A stretch of DNA of 64,000 nt, from assembly GCF_000219605.1 (NCBI RefSeq), contig NC_015740.1, positions 930,001 to 994,000 of the forward strand, given 5' to 3'. The position numbers were made by a program, and so were the translations under genes. This document shows, piece after piece, positions 9,440 through 18,303 of this stretch (the stretch's first letter is position 1; each line of letters starts with the position of its first letter). Origin of the DNA: Stutzerimonas stutzeri. Its GTDB lineage: Bacteria; Pseudomonadota; Gammaproteobacteria; Pseudomonadales; Pseudomonadaceae. The notes beneath the pieces are model-generated. The model made no database searches. It was given only the letters and a program-made list of their open reading frames with translations, and had not been told where the DNA came from.

Positions 9440-10537
9440 GTGAATCAAGAAGTGATCGTTGTCGGCGGAGGCGTGATTGGTCTGCTATCGGCCTATCGAA
9501 TGGCGGAAGCGGGGAAGTCGGTGTTGCTGCTGGAGTCTGGCGATGTCGGCAGCGAAGCCTCCTGGGCTGGCGGCGGGATCGTTTCGCCTCTGTACCCGTG
9601 GCGCTACAGCCCGGCGGTTACGGCGCTTGCGCATTGGTCGCAGGACTTCTACCCGCAGCTGGGTGAACGGCTGCTAAGCGAGACGGGCGTGGACCCCGAG
9701 GTGCATGTGACGGGGCTCTATTGGCTCGATCTGCACGACGAGGCCGAGGCGCTGAGTTGGGCCGAGCGCTATGGCCGACCTTTGCAATCGGTGTCGATGG
9801 AGGCGGTACATCGGGCGGTGCCTTCGCTGGGCGATGGGTACCAGCGGGCCGTGTATATGCAGGGAGTCGCCAACATTCGCAATCCGCGGCTGCTGCAGTC
9901 GTTACGCGGGGCGCTGGCAAGGTTGCCCAACGTGACGGTCGTCGAGCATTGCCCGGTCGAGGGCTTTCTGCAGGACGGCTCGCGGATCGTGGGCGTGAGG
10001 ACGGCGCAGGGCGATATGCATGCCGAGCAGGTCGTGGTGGCGGCGGGCGCCTGGAGTGCACAGCTGCTGGCGACGCTGGGGCTGGAGATTCCGGTCAAGC
10101 CGATGAAGGGGCAGATGATCCTCTTCAAGTGCGCCGAAGACTTCCTGCCGAGCATGGTGCTGGCCAAGCGGCGCTATGCGATTCCGCGGCGCGACGGCCA
10201 TATCCTGGTCGGCAGCACGCTGGAAGATGTCGGCTTCGACAAGACGCCCACCGAGGATGCGCTGCAAAGCCTGCGAGCGACCGCAATCGAATTGCTGCCC
10301 GCGCTGGCCAACGCGCAAGTGGTCAGACACTGGGCAGGTCTGCGGCCCGGTTCGCCGGACGGCGTGCCTTATATAGGACCGGTGAGCGGCTTCGATGGGC
10401 TGTGGCTGAACTGCGGGCACTTCCGCAACGGGCTGGTGCTGGCACCTGCGTCCTGCCAGCTTCTGGCGGATCTGATGCTCGGTCGCGAACCGATCGTGGA
10501 CCCGGCACCTTATGCGCCAACCGGACGTATCGTCTGA
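9440..10537 (+). CDS. thiO: FAD-dependent glycine oxidase ThiO-like
   Basis: A 365-residue member of the DAO family resembling glycine oxidase ThiO, which makes iminoglycine for the thiazole part of thiamine. The N-terminal Rossmann motif VVGGGVIGLLSAYRMAEAG binds FAD. Later landmarks are EASWAGGGIVSPLYPWRY, the central VVAAGAWSAQLL, and a C-terminal block with HWAGLRPGSPDGVPYIGPV and NCGHFRNGLVLAPAS, all characteristic of ThiO. GTG 9440 is preferred because GGAGAGG lies 4 bases upstream; a TTG at 9425 would precede that ribosome-binding site. Its homologue also borders fimT in P. aeruginosa, but there it is followed by pilRS, not by the genes seen here. Confidence 0.88.
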   Translation: MNQEVIVVGGGVIGLLSAYRMAEAGKSVLLLESGDVGSEASWAGGGIVSPLYPWRYSPAVTALAHWSQDFYPQLGERLLSETGVDPEVHVTGLYWLDLHDEAEALSWAERYGRPLQSVSMEAVHRAVPSLGDGYQRAVYMQGVANIRNPRLLQSLRGALARLPNVTVVEHCPVEGFLQDGSRIVGVRTAQGDMHAEQVVVAAGAWSAQLLATLGLEIPVKPMKGQMILFKCAEDFLPSMVLAKRRYAIPRRDGHILVGSTLEDVGFDKTPTEDALQSLRATAIELLPALANAQVVRHWAGLRPGSPDGVPYIGPVSGFDGLWLNCGHFRNGLVLAPASCQLLADLMLGREPIVDPAPYAPTGRIV

Positions 10538-10645
10538 GGCGCGCAGGCTCGAACTTTTCTCGCAGGTCGTCCGGCCGGCACTGGTCGTTGTCCGGGCGGC
10601 GGTCTGCTAGCTGGGCCGCAATGCTGGTAAATTAGCCGGCTGTTC

Positions 10646-10664
10646 GGTCCTGTCAGACAGGACC
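10646..10664. promoter_or_regulatory. Perfect 19-bp dyad upstream of yciH
   Basis: GGTCCTGTC-A-GACAGGACC, nine-base arms around one base, ending 21 bases before the GTG of yciH. The tiny centre suits a protein operator; a 7-bp stem with a 5-base loop is also possible as RNA. Confidence 0.5.
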
Positions 10665-10685
10665 AGATTCGCGAGCGAGGTTTGC

Positions 10686-11057
10686 GTGGCCAAGAAAACC
10701 ACTTCCCTGGCCGGCCTGGGTGGGCTGGTCTATTCCACCGACAGCGGTCGGCATTGTCCCGACTGCAGTCAGCCTCTGGGCAGCTGCGTGTGCAAGCAAA
10801 ACCTCGTGCCCGAAGGCGACGGCATTGCGCGGGTACGTCGCGAGAGCAAGGGCCGGGGTGGCAAGACGGTGACGACTATCAGTGGCGTGCCTCTGCCGGA
10901 GAGCGAGCTCAAGGAGCTCGCCAGCGCGCTGAAACGCCGTTGTGGTACCGGCGGGGCGCTGAAAGACGGTGTCATCGAGATTCAGGGCGATCACGTGCAG
11001 CTGCTGCTCGACGAACTCGGCAAACGCGGCTTCAAGGCCAAGAAGTCTGGCGGCTGA
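10686..11057 (+). CDS. yciH: SUI1-domain translation factor, YciH family
   Basis: A 123-residue homologue of E. coli YciH, related to eukaryotic eIF1, proposed to affect start-codon fidelity or translation under stress. The SUI1 fold is in residues about 50-120, with the core GRGGKTVTTISGVPL, CGTGGALKDGVIEIQGDHV and a C-terminal GFKAKKSGG. An N-terminal cluster of four cysteines (C24, C27, C34, C36: CPDCSQPLGSCVC) looks like a small metal-binding knuckle and is not in E. coli YciH as I recall it. The start is GTG behind GCGAGG. It is 122 bases upstream of speA, same strand. Confidence 0.93.
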   Translation: MAKKTTSLAGLGGLVYSTDSGRHCPDCSQPLGSCVCKQNLVPEGDGIARVRRESKGRGGKTVTTISGVPLPESELKELASALKRRCGTGGALKDGVIEIQGDHVQLLLDELGKRGFKAKKSGG

Positions 11058-11179
11058 GTGCCGCTGTGACAGCCTCACCAATTTTCACCTTTTTGCGCAT
11101 ATCGGCTGTCGAAGCCGCATAGCCTTCGCCGGGCACATCTGCTTGCGGCGAAACGTTCAATTCTTTCCGGGAGGCTTCG

Positions 11180-13093
11180 ATGCCTGTACGACGCACACGC
11201 AAAGACGACGGTAGCCAGTGGACCGCTGCCGACAGCCGCAGCATCTATGGCATTCGCCACTGGGGCGCCGGTTACTTCGCCATCAATGATCAGGGCAACG
11301 TCGAGGTTCGCCCGCAGGGCCCCAGCGGCGAGCCGATCGAATTCAACGGGCTGATCGAACAACTGCGCGAGGCAGGGCTGTCGCTGCCGTTGCTGGTGCG
11401 CTTCCCCGGTATCCTGCAGGACCGCGTGCGGCGCCTGACTGGCGCCTTCGATGCCAACATCGAGCGCATGGAGTACGCCGGCAAGTACACCGCGTTGTAC
11501 CCGATCAAGGTCAATCAGCAGGAAGCGGTGGTGGAGAACATCATCGCCACGCAGAACGTTTCCATCGGCCTGGAGGCAGGCTCCAAGCCGGAGCTGATGG
11601 CGGTGCTGGCGCTGGCGCCGAAGGGCGGCACCATCGTCTGCAATGGCTACAAGGATCGCGAGTTCATCCGCCTGGCGCTGATGGGTCAGAAGCTCGGCCA
11701 CAAGGTGTTCATCGTCATCGAGAAGGAGTCCGAGGTCGGACTGGTGATCGAGGAGGCCAACGAGCTCAAGCTGACCCCGCAGGTCGGTCTGCGTGTGCGC
11801 CTGTCGTCGCTGGCATCGTCCAAATGGGCCGATACCGGTGGCGAGCGTTCCAAGTTCGGCTTGTCCGCAGCGCAGTTGCTCTCGGTGATCGAACGCTTCC
11901 GCGCCGCAGAAATGGATCAGGGCATCCGCCTGCTGCACTTCCACATGGGATCGCAGATCGCCAACCTGGCGGATTACCGTCAGGGCTTCCGTGAGGCTAT
12001 CCGTTACTACGCCGAGCTACGGGCGTTGAACCTGCCGGTGGATTACATCGATGTCGGCGGCGGCCTGGGCGTCGACTACGACGGCACCCACTCGCGCAAT
12101 GCCAGTTCGATCAACTACGACATCGACGAATATGCCGGTACCGTGGTCGGCATGCTCAAGGAGTTCTGCGAGGCGCAGGGGCTGCCGCATCCGAACATCT
12201 TCTCCGAGAGCGGTCGGGCGATGACGGCGCACCATGCGGTGCTGGTCATGCAGGTCACCGACGTCGAGCGGCACAACGACGAAATACCGCAGATCGACAA
12301 CTACGGCGAGCTGCCGGACATCGTCCAGTCGCTGGCCGATCTGCTCGGGCCGACCGACCCGGAAATGGTCACCGAGACCTACTGGCGCGCCACCCATTAC
12401 ATGAGCGAGTCCAGCGCGCAGTACGCGTCCGGCAAGCTGACGCTGGCGCAGAAGGCGCTGGCCGAGCAGAGCTATTTCGCCATCTGCCGTCGTCTGTACA
12501 ACCAGCTCAAGGCCCGTCAGCGCTCCCATCGGGCGGTGCTCGACGAGCTCAATGACAAGCTGGCGGACAAGTACATCTGCAATTTCTCGGTGTTCCAGAG
12601 CCTGCCCGATACCTGGGCGATCGACCAGATCCTGCCGATCGTGCCGCTGCAGCGGCTGACCGAGGAGCCGGTGCGGCGCGCCGTGCTGCAGGACCTGACC
12701 TGCGACTCGGACGGCAAGATCAAGCACTACGTCGACGAGCAGAGCATCGAGAGCAGCATGCCGGTGCACGAGGTCGCGCCTGGCGAGGAGTATTTCCTCG
12801 GGGTGTTCCTCGTGGGTGCCTATCAGGAAATTCTCGGCGACATGCACAACCTGTTCGGCGATACCGATTCGGTGAACGTCTATCAGCGCGAGGACGGTAG
12901 CTACTACCACGCCGGCATCGAGACCCATGACACCATCGAGGACATGCTGCGCTATGTGCATCTGTCGCCCGAGGAGCTGATGACCTACTACCGCGACAAG
13001 GTGGCCGGGGCCAAGTTGAGCGCCAAGGAACGCACGCAGTACATCGACGCGCTGCGCCTGGGACTGACGCGTTCGTCCTACCTGACGCCCTGA
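11180..13093 (+). CDS. speA: Biosynthetic arginine decarboxylase
   Basis: A 637-residue PLP-dependent fold III decarboxylase converting arginine to agmatine, the first step of putrescine synthesis. The PLP lysine is K110 in YPIKVNQQE. Other signatures are [52 protein letters not shown] sequence and [15 protein letters not shown], and the C-terminal [27 protein letters not shown]. Length matches the SpeA family (630-660). ATG 11180 follows a GGGAGG ribosome-binding site at about 11169. A second polyamine enzyme occurs at 31601. Confidence 0.97.
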   Translation: MPVRRTRKDDGSQWTAADSRSIYGIRHWGAGYFAINDQGNVEVRPQGPSGEPIEFNGLIEQLREAGLSLPLLVRFPGILQDRVRRLTGAFDANIERMEYAGKYTALYPIKVNQQEAVVENIIATQNVSIGLEAGSKPELMAVLALAPKGGTIVCNGYKDREFIRLALMGQKLGHKVFIVIEKESEVGLVIEEANELKLTPQVGLRVRLSSLASSKWADTGGERSKFGLSAAQLLSVIERFRAAEMDQGIRLLHFHMGSQIANLADYRQGFREAIRYYAELRALNLPVDYIDVGGGLGVDYDGTHSRNASSINYDIDEYAGTVVGMLKEFCEAQGLPHPNIFSESGRAMTAHHAVLVMQVTDVERHNDEIPQIDNYGELPDIVQSLADLLGPTDPEMVTETYWRATHYMSESSAQYASGKLTLAQKALAEQSYFAICRRLYNQLKARQRSHRAVLDELNDKLADKYICNFSVFQSLPDTWAIDQILPIVPLQRLTEEPVRRAVLQDLTCDSDGKIKHYVDEQSIESSMPVHEVAPGEEYFLGVFLVGAYQEILGDMHNLFGDTDSVNVYQREDGSYYHAGIETHDTIEDMLRYVHLSPEELMTYYRDKVAGAKLSAKERTQYIDALRLGLTRSSYLTP

Positions 13094-13106
13094 TGGGTGC
13101 CCGGCG

Positions 13107-13565
13107 TCAGCCGGGCATGACGCCGAAGCCCCGTGCCATCAGCGCCGCCAGCAGGGGAATCATCGCGAGCAGCAGCAGCTCCAGGCGGATGGTCAGCTTG
13201 ACCCATCTGGCGCTGCCGCTCGAGATGGTCGGTGCCTGGCCTGCCGCGAGAGCGGGGCGCCAGCGCAGAAAGGTCAGCGTCGGGTAGATGGACAGGACGG
13301 CGACGACTACGAACAAACCGACCTTGGCGTGAAAGAAGCTGTTCTTCAGATAGTAGTCCAGTCCCTTGCCGTAGAAGACCGCCCGGGCGATGCCGCTCGC
13401 CAGCACGGCCGCGGCCGTGATGCCAAAGGCTATATCGATGCGGAACAGGCTGCGCGCGCGCTCCAGCGTCAGCGGCTGGCGGAACAGCTGATGCTCCAGC
13501 AGCAACAGGGCAAAGAGCAGGAAGATCGCCAGGAAGTGGAGGTAGGCGGCAATGGCATAGGCCAT
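13107..13565 (-). CDS. DUF2214 family integral membrane protein
   Basis: A 152-residue protein with four predicted hydrophobic segments (about residues 5-22, 45-65, 80-100, 125-147). It resembles the DUF2214 family of small inner membrane proteins with a four-helix layout somewhat like CopD; function is unknown. Notable are His10 in AAYLHFLAIF, His23 in LLLEHQLFR and His in NSFFHAKVG, which could bind a metal or haem, but this is speculative. It starts 2 bases after the stop of the MATE transporter, so the two are probably cotranscribed. It converges with speA, whose stop is 13 bases away. Confidence 0.85.
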   Translation of the reverse strand: MAYAIAAYLHFLAIFLLFALLLLEHQLFRQPLTLERARSLFRIDIAFGITAAAVLASGIARAVFYGKGLDYYLKNSFFHAKVGLFVVVAVLSIYPTLTFLRWRPALAAGQAPTISSGSARWVKLTIRLELLLLAMIPLLAALMARGFGVMPG

Positions 13566-13567
13566 GT

Positions 13568-14941
13568 TCAGCGTCCTTCGGAATGGGTGGTGCCAGGCGT
13601 GCTCATGGTAAACCAGGCGCTGCGGCGCTGCAGACGCAAGGCGAGCACGCCCAGGCAGATGCCACGCGTCAGCATGAAGGCGAGAAACGCCAGCCACAAG
13701 CCGTGATTGCCCAGCCCCTGCAGCAGCCAGCCCAGCGGCAACGTCAGCGCCACTGCCAGCAGCATGCTGTTGCGCATCTCCCGCGCGCGGGTGGCGCCGA
13801 TGAACAGGCCATCGAGCAGATAGCTCCAGACCGCGATCAGCGGCAATGTCGCCAGATAGGGCAAGTAGGTCAGCGCGGTCTGGCGCACCTCGGGTATGTC
13901 GGTCTGCAACTGGATGAACAGCTGGCCGCCGAACAGAAAGAACAGGCCGAAGGCGATGCTGGCCAGCAATGACCAACCCCCGGCAACCACCATCACCCGT
14001 TGCAGTGCGTTGCGGTCGCCTGCACCGATGGCATGCCCGCTCAAGGCTTCCACCGCATGGGCCAGTCCGTCGAGGGCATGCGCGGTCAGCAGCAGGCCGT
14101 TGAGCAGCAGGGCGTTGGCGGCGACTGTGGCATCGCCCAGGCGGGTGCCCTGCACCGTGATCAGGAAGAACACCAGCTGCAGTGCCAGCGAGCGCAGGAA
14201 AATGTCGCGGTTGACCGCCATCAGCGGGCGCCAGCTTGTCCAGTGCCGCAGCGCGCGAGTGTCGAGTCGGCCGGGATAACGCGCCAGGGCCTTGCGAGTA
14301 AGGGCCAGGCCAAGCAGCGCGCCGCTCCATTCGGCGATCACCGAGGCGCGAGCGGCCCCGGCCACGCCCCAGTCGAGGCCGAGCACGAACCACAGGTCCA
14401 GCGCGACATTGATGAGGTTGGTCGTCAGCAGAATGGCCAGCGGCGCGCGGGCGTTCTGCGTGCCGAGAAACCAGCCGATCAGTGCATAGCTGGCCAGCGC
14501 GGCGGGCAGGCCGAACAGGCGCGTGTGAAAATAGTCGCGGGTCAGGTCGTTCAGTTCCGCCGAGGGCTGCATCAGCTGCAGCGCGGCGCCCTTGAGTGGC
14601 ACCCCGAGCGTGCCCAGCAGCAGGGCGAAGCCGACGGCCAGCAACAGTCCCTGCAACAGTATCTGGCGCAGCGCGCCGCCATCCTGGCGGCCGGCTGCCT
14701 GTGCGGCGAAGCCGGTGGTACCCATGCGCAGGAAGCCCATCACCCACACCAGCAGCGTGTACAGGCTGCCGCCAACCGCTACCGCGCCCAGCTGGTGAGC
14801 GTGCGGCAGATGGCCGATCACGCTGCTGTCCACCAGCGCCACCAGCGGCACGGACAGGTTCGACAGGATCATCGGCGCCGCCAGCGCCCACACCTTCTGA
14901 TGCGTGGGCGCGTGGCGCCAGGCGGCAAGCATGCGGGACAT
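13568..14941 (-). CDS. dinF: MATE family efflux transporter, DinF type
   Basis: A 457-residue inner membrane cation-coupled multidrug/toxin exporter with twelve hydrophobic segments. MATE features include the early PMILSNLSVPLVALVDSSVIGHL, RMGTTGFAAQAAG in the fourth helix region, and the matching sequence DGLAHAVEALSGHAIGAGD in the second half. The GLAHAVEALSGHAIG pattern is closest to the DinF subfamily. Start ATG 14941; an alternative ATG lies three codons downstream. DinF in E. coli is LexA-controlled, but I see no clear LexA box here, so regulation is unknown. Confidence 0.9.
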   Translation of the reverse strand: MSRMLAAWRHAPTHQKVWALAAPMILSNLSVPLVALVDSSVIGHLPHAHQLGAVAVGGSLYTLLVWVMGFLRMGTTGFAAQAAGRQDGGALRQILLQGLLLAVGFALLLGTLGVPLKGAALQLMQPSAELNDLTRDYFHTRLFGLPAALASYALIGWFLGTQNARAPLAILLTTNLINVALDLWFVLGLDWGVAGAARASVIAEWSGALLGLALTRKALARYPGRLDTRALRHWTSWRPLMAVNRDIFLRSLALQLVFFLITVQGTRLGDATVAANALLLNGLLLTAHALDGLAHAVEALSGHAIGAGDRNALQRVMVVAGGWSLLASIAFGLFFLFGGQLFIQLQTDIPEVRQTALTYLPYLATLPLIAVWSYLLDGLFIGATRAREMRNSMLLAVALTLPLGWLLQGLGNHGLWLAFLAFMLTRGICLGVLALRLQRRSAWFTMSTPGTTHSEGR

Positions 14942-15037
14942 TACGGGCCTCCGGGACGGCCCGGCACTATACGTGGCCTGTGGGAAAAGAGGAAAAACCG
15001 CAGTGCCCGGGGCACACCGGGCGATGTATCGGCGCGA

Positions 15038-15331
15038 TCAGTGAATCAGCCAGCTCAGCAGCCACAAGCCGAGGAACAGCCAGACCAGTCCGCCGATGAT
15101 CGAGCCGCGGAAGAATGAGCGAACGGCCGCGACCAGCAACAGCAGGCCGATGACCAGCGCGACCAGGCTCAGCAGCGAGCGGTCCATCCCCAGCGTGCGT
15201 GACAACCCCTCGAGAAAGTTGTGCCCGGCGCGGGCAAACAGGCCGAAGAAGTCGGCCAGCCCTTCGACGATGAAACGTATGACGGTGCCGAGTGCCTGAC
15301 CCAGCCACTCGAAGAATCCTTCTACCCGCAT
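15038..15331 (-). CDS. Small hypothetical membrane protein
   Basis: A 97-residue protein. The N-terminal half is amphipathic (MRVEGFFEWLGQALGTVIRF and a Phe-rich stretch). Two strongly hydrophobic segments follow, about residues 53-70 (LLSLVALVIGLLLLVAAV) and 77-96 (IIGGLVWLFLGLWLLSWLIH), separated by a short basic turn RSFFRG. No catalytic motif or known domain is recognised. It stands alone between the MATE gene and a divergent SdiA-regulated family gene. Coding potential is supported by Pseudomonas-like codon use and the coherent hydrophobic pattern. Confidence 0.7.
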   Translation of the reverse strand: MRVEGFFEWLGQALGTVIRFIVEGLADFFGLFARAGHNFLEGLSRTLGMDRSLLSLVALVIGLLLLVAAVRSFFRGSIIGGLVWLFLGLWLLSWLIH

Positions 15332-15553
15332 CTATCACTCTCCCAGATCGTTCGATTGCGGTGCGCAAGCGCAGCCCTGGGCATTGGGCTGCTGGCCGGG
15401 GCCGAGAGTTCAATGTCAGAGGGGAACAAGCGCGGCGGATGAGGGTCGGAATGTCCCTGCGTAGTGCGTGACGCATCCGTCGCGATTCCTGCCTTCATTC
15501 AACTGCAACAAGTCCCGGGCAGCCTGCCCACACGACTTCAACGAGTAGACACC

Positions 15554-16489
15554 ATGCGAGCCCTCGCCATCGCGCAGCTGGGACGACTGGCGACGCTGCG
15601 CCCCTTGAGCTGGGCCTGTGGCCTGCTGCTGTTCTGCCTGCTGTACCTTGCCGTCACGCTGCATCTGGATGAGCGGCTGTTCTACACACTGAAAACCACC
15701 TGGCATGAGAACAGCTGGGAGCGTCGCAGCCTGTGGCTGCCGGAATACCGGGCGAGAATCGATGCGTTGCCCGTGGCAACGGTGAAGGACAACCTTTCCG
15801 GGCTGACCTACGACGAGCGTCGTGGTCACCTGTGGGCCGTGGTCAACAACCCCGAGGAGCTGTTGGCGCTGGGCCGTGATGGGACGTTCATCGCGCGCTA
15901 CCCGCTGCAGGGCTTCGAAGACGTCGAGGGCGTGACCTATCTGGGTGACGACCTGCTGGTGCTGACCGAGGAACGCCAGCAGGCGCTGGTGGTGGTGCAA
16001 GTGCCGAACCTGGCCGGCCCGCTGCGCCGCGCCGATGCACGCTCCATCACGCTGGCGCTGAACGAGGCGGACAACACCGGTTTCGAAGGCGTCGGTTACG
16101 ACCGAGCGGGCGATCGTCTGTTCGTGGTCAAGGAGCATTCGCCGCGCAAGCTCTATGAAATCCACGGCATCAAGCGCAGCCTGGCCGGCGACATGGACAT
16201 CAAGATCATCGACCGCCAGGCCTGGATCGACAAGCTTGACATGGCCAGCGACCTGTCGTCGGTGCATTTCGACGAGCAGACCGGTCACCTCGTGTTGCTC
16301 AGCGACGAGGCGAAGATGATGCTGGAGCTGGATGCCGAGGGGGAGCTGGTCAGTTTCCGCTCGCTATGGCGCGGTTTCGCCGGGCTCGAGCGCAGCGTGC
16401 CGCAGGCCGAGGGCATGACGTTCGACGCTCAGGGCAATCTTTATCTGGTCAGCGAGCCCAACCTGTTCTACGCCTTCGAGCATCAGTGA
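15554..16489 (+). CDS. SdiA-regulated domain protein, YjiK-like
   Basis: A 311-residue membrane-anchored or exported protein of the SdiA-regulated family (PF06977; E. coli YjiK). A single hydrophobic segment at residues about 17-35 (LSWACGLLLFCLLYLAVTL) is followed by a beta-propeller-like domain with repeated NLSGLTYDERRGHLWAVVN, GFEDVEGVTYLGDDLLVL and AEGMTFDAQGNLYLVSEPN blocks. The repeats suggest a six-bladed propeller in the periplasm. ATG 15554 is the natural start before the hydrophobic segment; the longer form adds an unconserved leader. Function is unknown. The gene is monocistronic, convergent with the next gene. Confidence 0.88.
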   Translation: MRALAIAQLGRLATLRPLSWACGLLLFCLLYLAVTLHLDERLFYTLKTTWHENSWERRSLWLPEYRARIDALPVATVKDNLSGLTYDERRGHLWAVVNNPEELLALGRDGTFIARYPLQGFEDVEGVTYLGDDLLVLTEERQQALVVVQVPNLAGPLRRADARSITLALNEADNTGFEGVGYDRAGDRLFVVKEHSPRKLYEIHGIKRSLAGDMDIKIIDRQAWIDKLDMASDLSSVHFDEQTGHLVLLSDEAKMMLELDAEGELVSFRSLWRGFAGLERSVPQAEGMTFDAQGNLYLVSEPNLFYAFEHQ

Positions 16490-16510
16490 GAATGACCTGG
16501 CTGTGCAAAC

Positions 16511-16960
16511 CTAGCCACGCTGGATCAGCCAGACACCGCCGAAGATCAGCAACAGGCCGGCCACCTTGCCGAGGCTGATGGGCGACTGGCGGAAACCGGC
16601 CCAGCCGAAGTGGTCCAGCAGCAGGGCGACGAACAACTGCCCGGCCAGCAGCAACGCCATGAACAGCAGCGCGCCGGTGCGCGGCGCGGCGAAGGCGGCG
16701 GTGGCGATAAAGAACGCGCCCAGCAGGCCGCCGGTCCATTGCCACCAGCTCAGTGCCTTGAGGGACTGCAGCGCCGGCAGGTCGCGCTGGGTCAGCACAA
16801 TGAGGAACAGGGCCAGAGTGCCGACAGCGAAGGAAAGCAGCGCCGCGCCCATGACGTTGCCGAGCTGGCGAGCCACCTGACCGTTGATTCCGGCCTGCAA
16901 AGGCAGCATGGCTCCGGCAATGAACGGCAGGGTGAGCAACCACCAGGCAACAGCAGGCAT
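16511..16960 (-). CDS. DMT family transporter, YdcZ/DUF606 type
   Basis: A 149-residue inner membrane protein with five hydrophobic helices, matching the DUF606/YdcZ family of half-length drug/metabolite transporters. The opening LPFIAGAMLPLQAGINGQVARQLGNV is typical: the family begins with an ALQAGINAQL-like motif. Conserved GGLLGAFFIATAAFAAPRTGA and the second-half LLLAGQLFVALLLDHFGW are also seen. Family members likely act as homodimers; the substrate is unknown. Confidence 0.88.
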   Translation of the reverse strand: MPAVAWWLLTLPFIAGAMLPLQAGINGQVARQLGNVMGAALLSFAVGTLALFLIVLTQRDLPALQSLKALSWWQWTGGLLGAFFIATAAFAAPRTGALLFMALLLAGQLFVALLLDHFGWAGFRQSPISLGKVAGLLLIFGGVWLIQRG

Positions 16961-17045
16961 TTCAGGTCTCCAAGGATCAGCGGCGCGACAGTATGGCGAG
17001 CGCGGCAGTCACTCGCCAGCACCGCGGCAGGTTCAGGCGCTTGGC

Positions 17046-17603
17046 TCAGTGCGGTGGGTACTGCGACAGCACCCGCGCCACCAGCTCGCGCATGCTGCCA
17101 GTGCGCTCGTCGGGCGTGCCCTGGCGGTTGCGCAGTACCTGTTCGGCACTGCCACGCCAGACCAGCTTGCCGTCGGTGGCGTCATACAGATCGATCTGCA
17201 AGGTGCCGACCTGACAGTCGATGGTGCGGGTATCGGTGAACATCGGTCCGCCCCAGTAGCCGTACCAGGGGTTGCCCCAGGCGCCGGAAGTGGTCGTGTA
17301 TTGCTGGGTGCGCTGGTCGACGATGTACCAGGCCTGCACCTGCACGCCGGCCGCGGCACTCGCCGTGGCGGGCCGCAGCCCGCGCTGGTCCAGTTGCTCG
17401 GCAATGGCGTCGCGGATGCGCTGCTCGGTGAGGTCGCTCTGTATGCGCGGGTCATCCGGCCGGTACTGCAGCGCCGGCTCCTTCCAGCTCCAGGCGCGAT
17501 AGGCGGAGAAATCCCGTGTCGGATCAAAATCACGCTGCACCTGCGGGCCCTGGCAGGCGACGAGGGCGAGGAGTAGGGGAATCAGCAACAGGCGGCGGAA
17601 CAT
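17046..17603 (-). CDS. DUF4136 lipoprotein (copy 1)
   Basis: A 185-residue predicted lipoprotein. The signal peptide ends in a lipobox (LLALVAC, Cys17). The DUF4136 domain runs to the end, with RDFSAYRAWSWKEPA near the N-terminus, a strand rich in Gly, Trp and Tyr in the middle (WGNPWYGYWGG), and TLQIDLYDATDGKLVWRGSAE toward the C-terminus. It ends in SQYPPH. It shares this layout with the next gene upstream (17677-18285), indicating duplication. No Asp at +2 after the Cys (Gln instead), so outer membrane sorting is expected. Function unknown. Confidence 0.88.
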   Translation of the reverse strand: MFRRLLLIPLLLALVACQGPQVQRDFDPTRDFSAYRAWSWKEPALQYRPDDPRIQSDLTEQRIRDAIAEQLDQRGLRPATASAAAGVQVQAWYIVDQRTQQYTTTSGAWGNPWYGYWGGPMFTDTRTIDCQVGTLQIDLYDATDGKLVWRGSAEQVLRNRQGTPDERTGSMRELVARVLSQYPPH

Positions 17604-17676
17604 GATCGTTCTCCAGGGAAGGGTCTGCTCAGTCTAGGCCCGGCGCCTTCGTTCGGCGCGTAGCCACTTGCCGCAC

Positions 17677-18285
17677 TCAGCGCGGCGGATAATCGGCCAG
17701 CGCCCGCTCGACGGCCTGGCGCACCGCATCTTGCTGCTTGGCCCGGCTGCCGCTCAGGCGCGCTTCGGCACGATTGCTCCAGACCGATTGCCCGGAGGCC
17801 GCATCGAACATCTCGATGCGCACCGAGACGACTTCCTCCTCGTAGTTGCGCACGATGGGCACACTGGTGCCGACGCCATACCCGGTGCCGTAGCCACCGC
17901 CATAACGGCCTACGCCGACATGCGGGCCGTAGCCGTAGTTGTCGTAGGTCTGGCGGACTCGGGTTTCCTTGCTGGCGCTGGCGCTGATCCGTACATCACC
18001 CGGAGCGTTGCCCGGGGCCGGGCGCAGACCACGTTGATCGAGTGCGCCGGCGACCATTTCCTGCAGTTCTTCACCGCTGATCGAGGCCGTACCCGGTGGC
18101 GGGCTGCGCCAGCTCCAGTGCTGGTAGCTGGAGAAGTCCCGGGGCGCGGCCGGGTAGGTGGGCGCCTGGATCTGTTCCACCGGAGGGGCGGGCGGGATCG
18201 GCGCCGATTCATCGGTATAGGGGTTCTGGCTCTGGCAGGCCGCGAGGGTAAGGCAGAGCAAGGGCAAGAACGCGCGGTTCGACAT
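17677..18285 (-). CDS. DUF4136 lipoprotein (copy 2)
   Basis: A 202-residue predicted lipoprotein with lipobox LTLAAC (Cys17) and a proline-rich spacer (IPPAPPVEQIQAPTYPAAP) before the DUF4136 domain. The domain starts RDFSSYQHWSWRSPP, has a Gly/Tyr-rich loop (GVGRYGGGYGTGYGVG) and ends with VRIEMFDAASGQSVWSNRAE and ADYPPR. The same order of motifs appears in the neighbour 74 bases downstream, so the pair probably arose by tandem duplication and diverged. Gene context (cmoM, MazG-like) gives no functional clue. Confidence 0.88.
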   Translation of the reverse strand: MSNRAFLPLLCLTLAACQSQNPYTDESAPIPPAPPVEQIQAPTYPAAPRDFSSYQHWSWRSPPPGTASISGEELQEMVAGALDQRGLRPAPGNAPGDVRISASASKETRVRQTYDNYGYGPHVGVGRYGGGYGTGYGVGTSVPIVRNYEEEVVSVRIEMFDAASGQSVWSNRAEARLSGSRAKQQDAVRQAVERALADYPPR

Positions 18286-18303
18286 GGAAACCTCCCGGCC
18301 GGC

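Noticed and set aside
13099-13116. GCCCGGC-GTCA-GCCGGGC hairpin after speA as a terminator
   Set aside because: Short stem with no T-run that overlaps the stop of the convergent gene; support is too weak to list.
13107-14891. 594-codon minus-strand frame read as one large protein
   Set aside because: Its first two thirds are an out-of-frame reading of the MATE transporter; only the last 152 codons (DUF2214 protein) are real.
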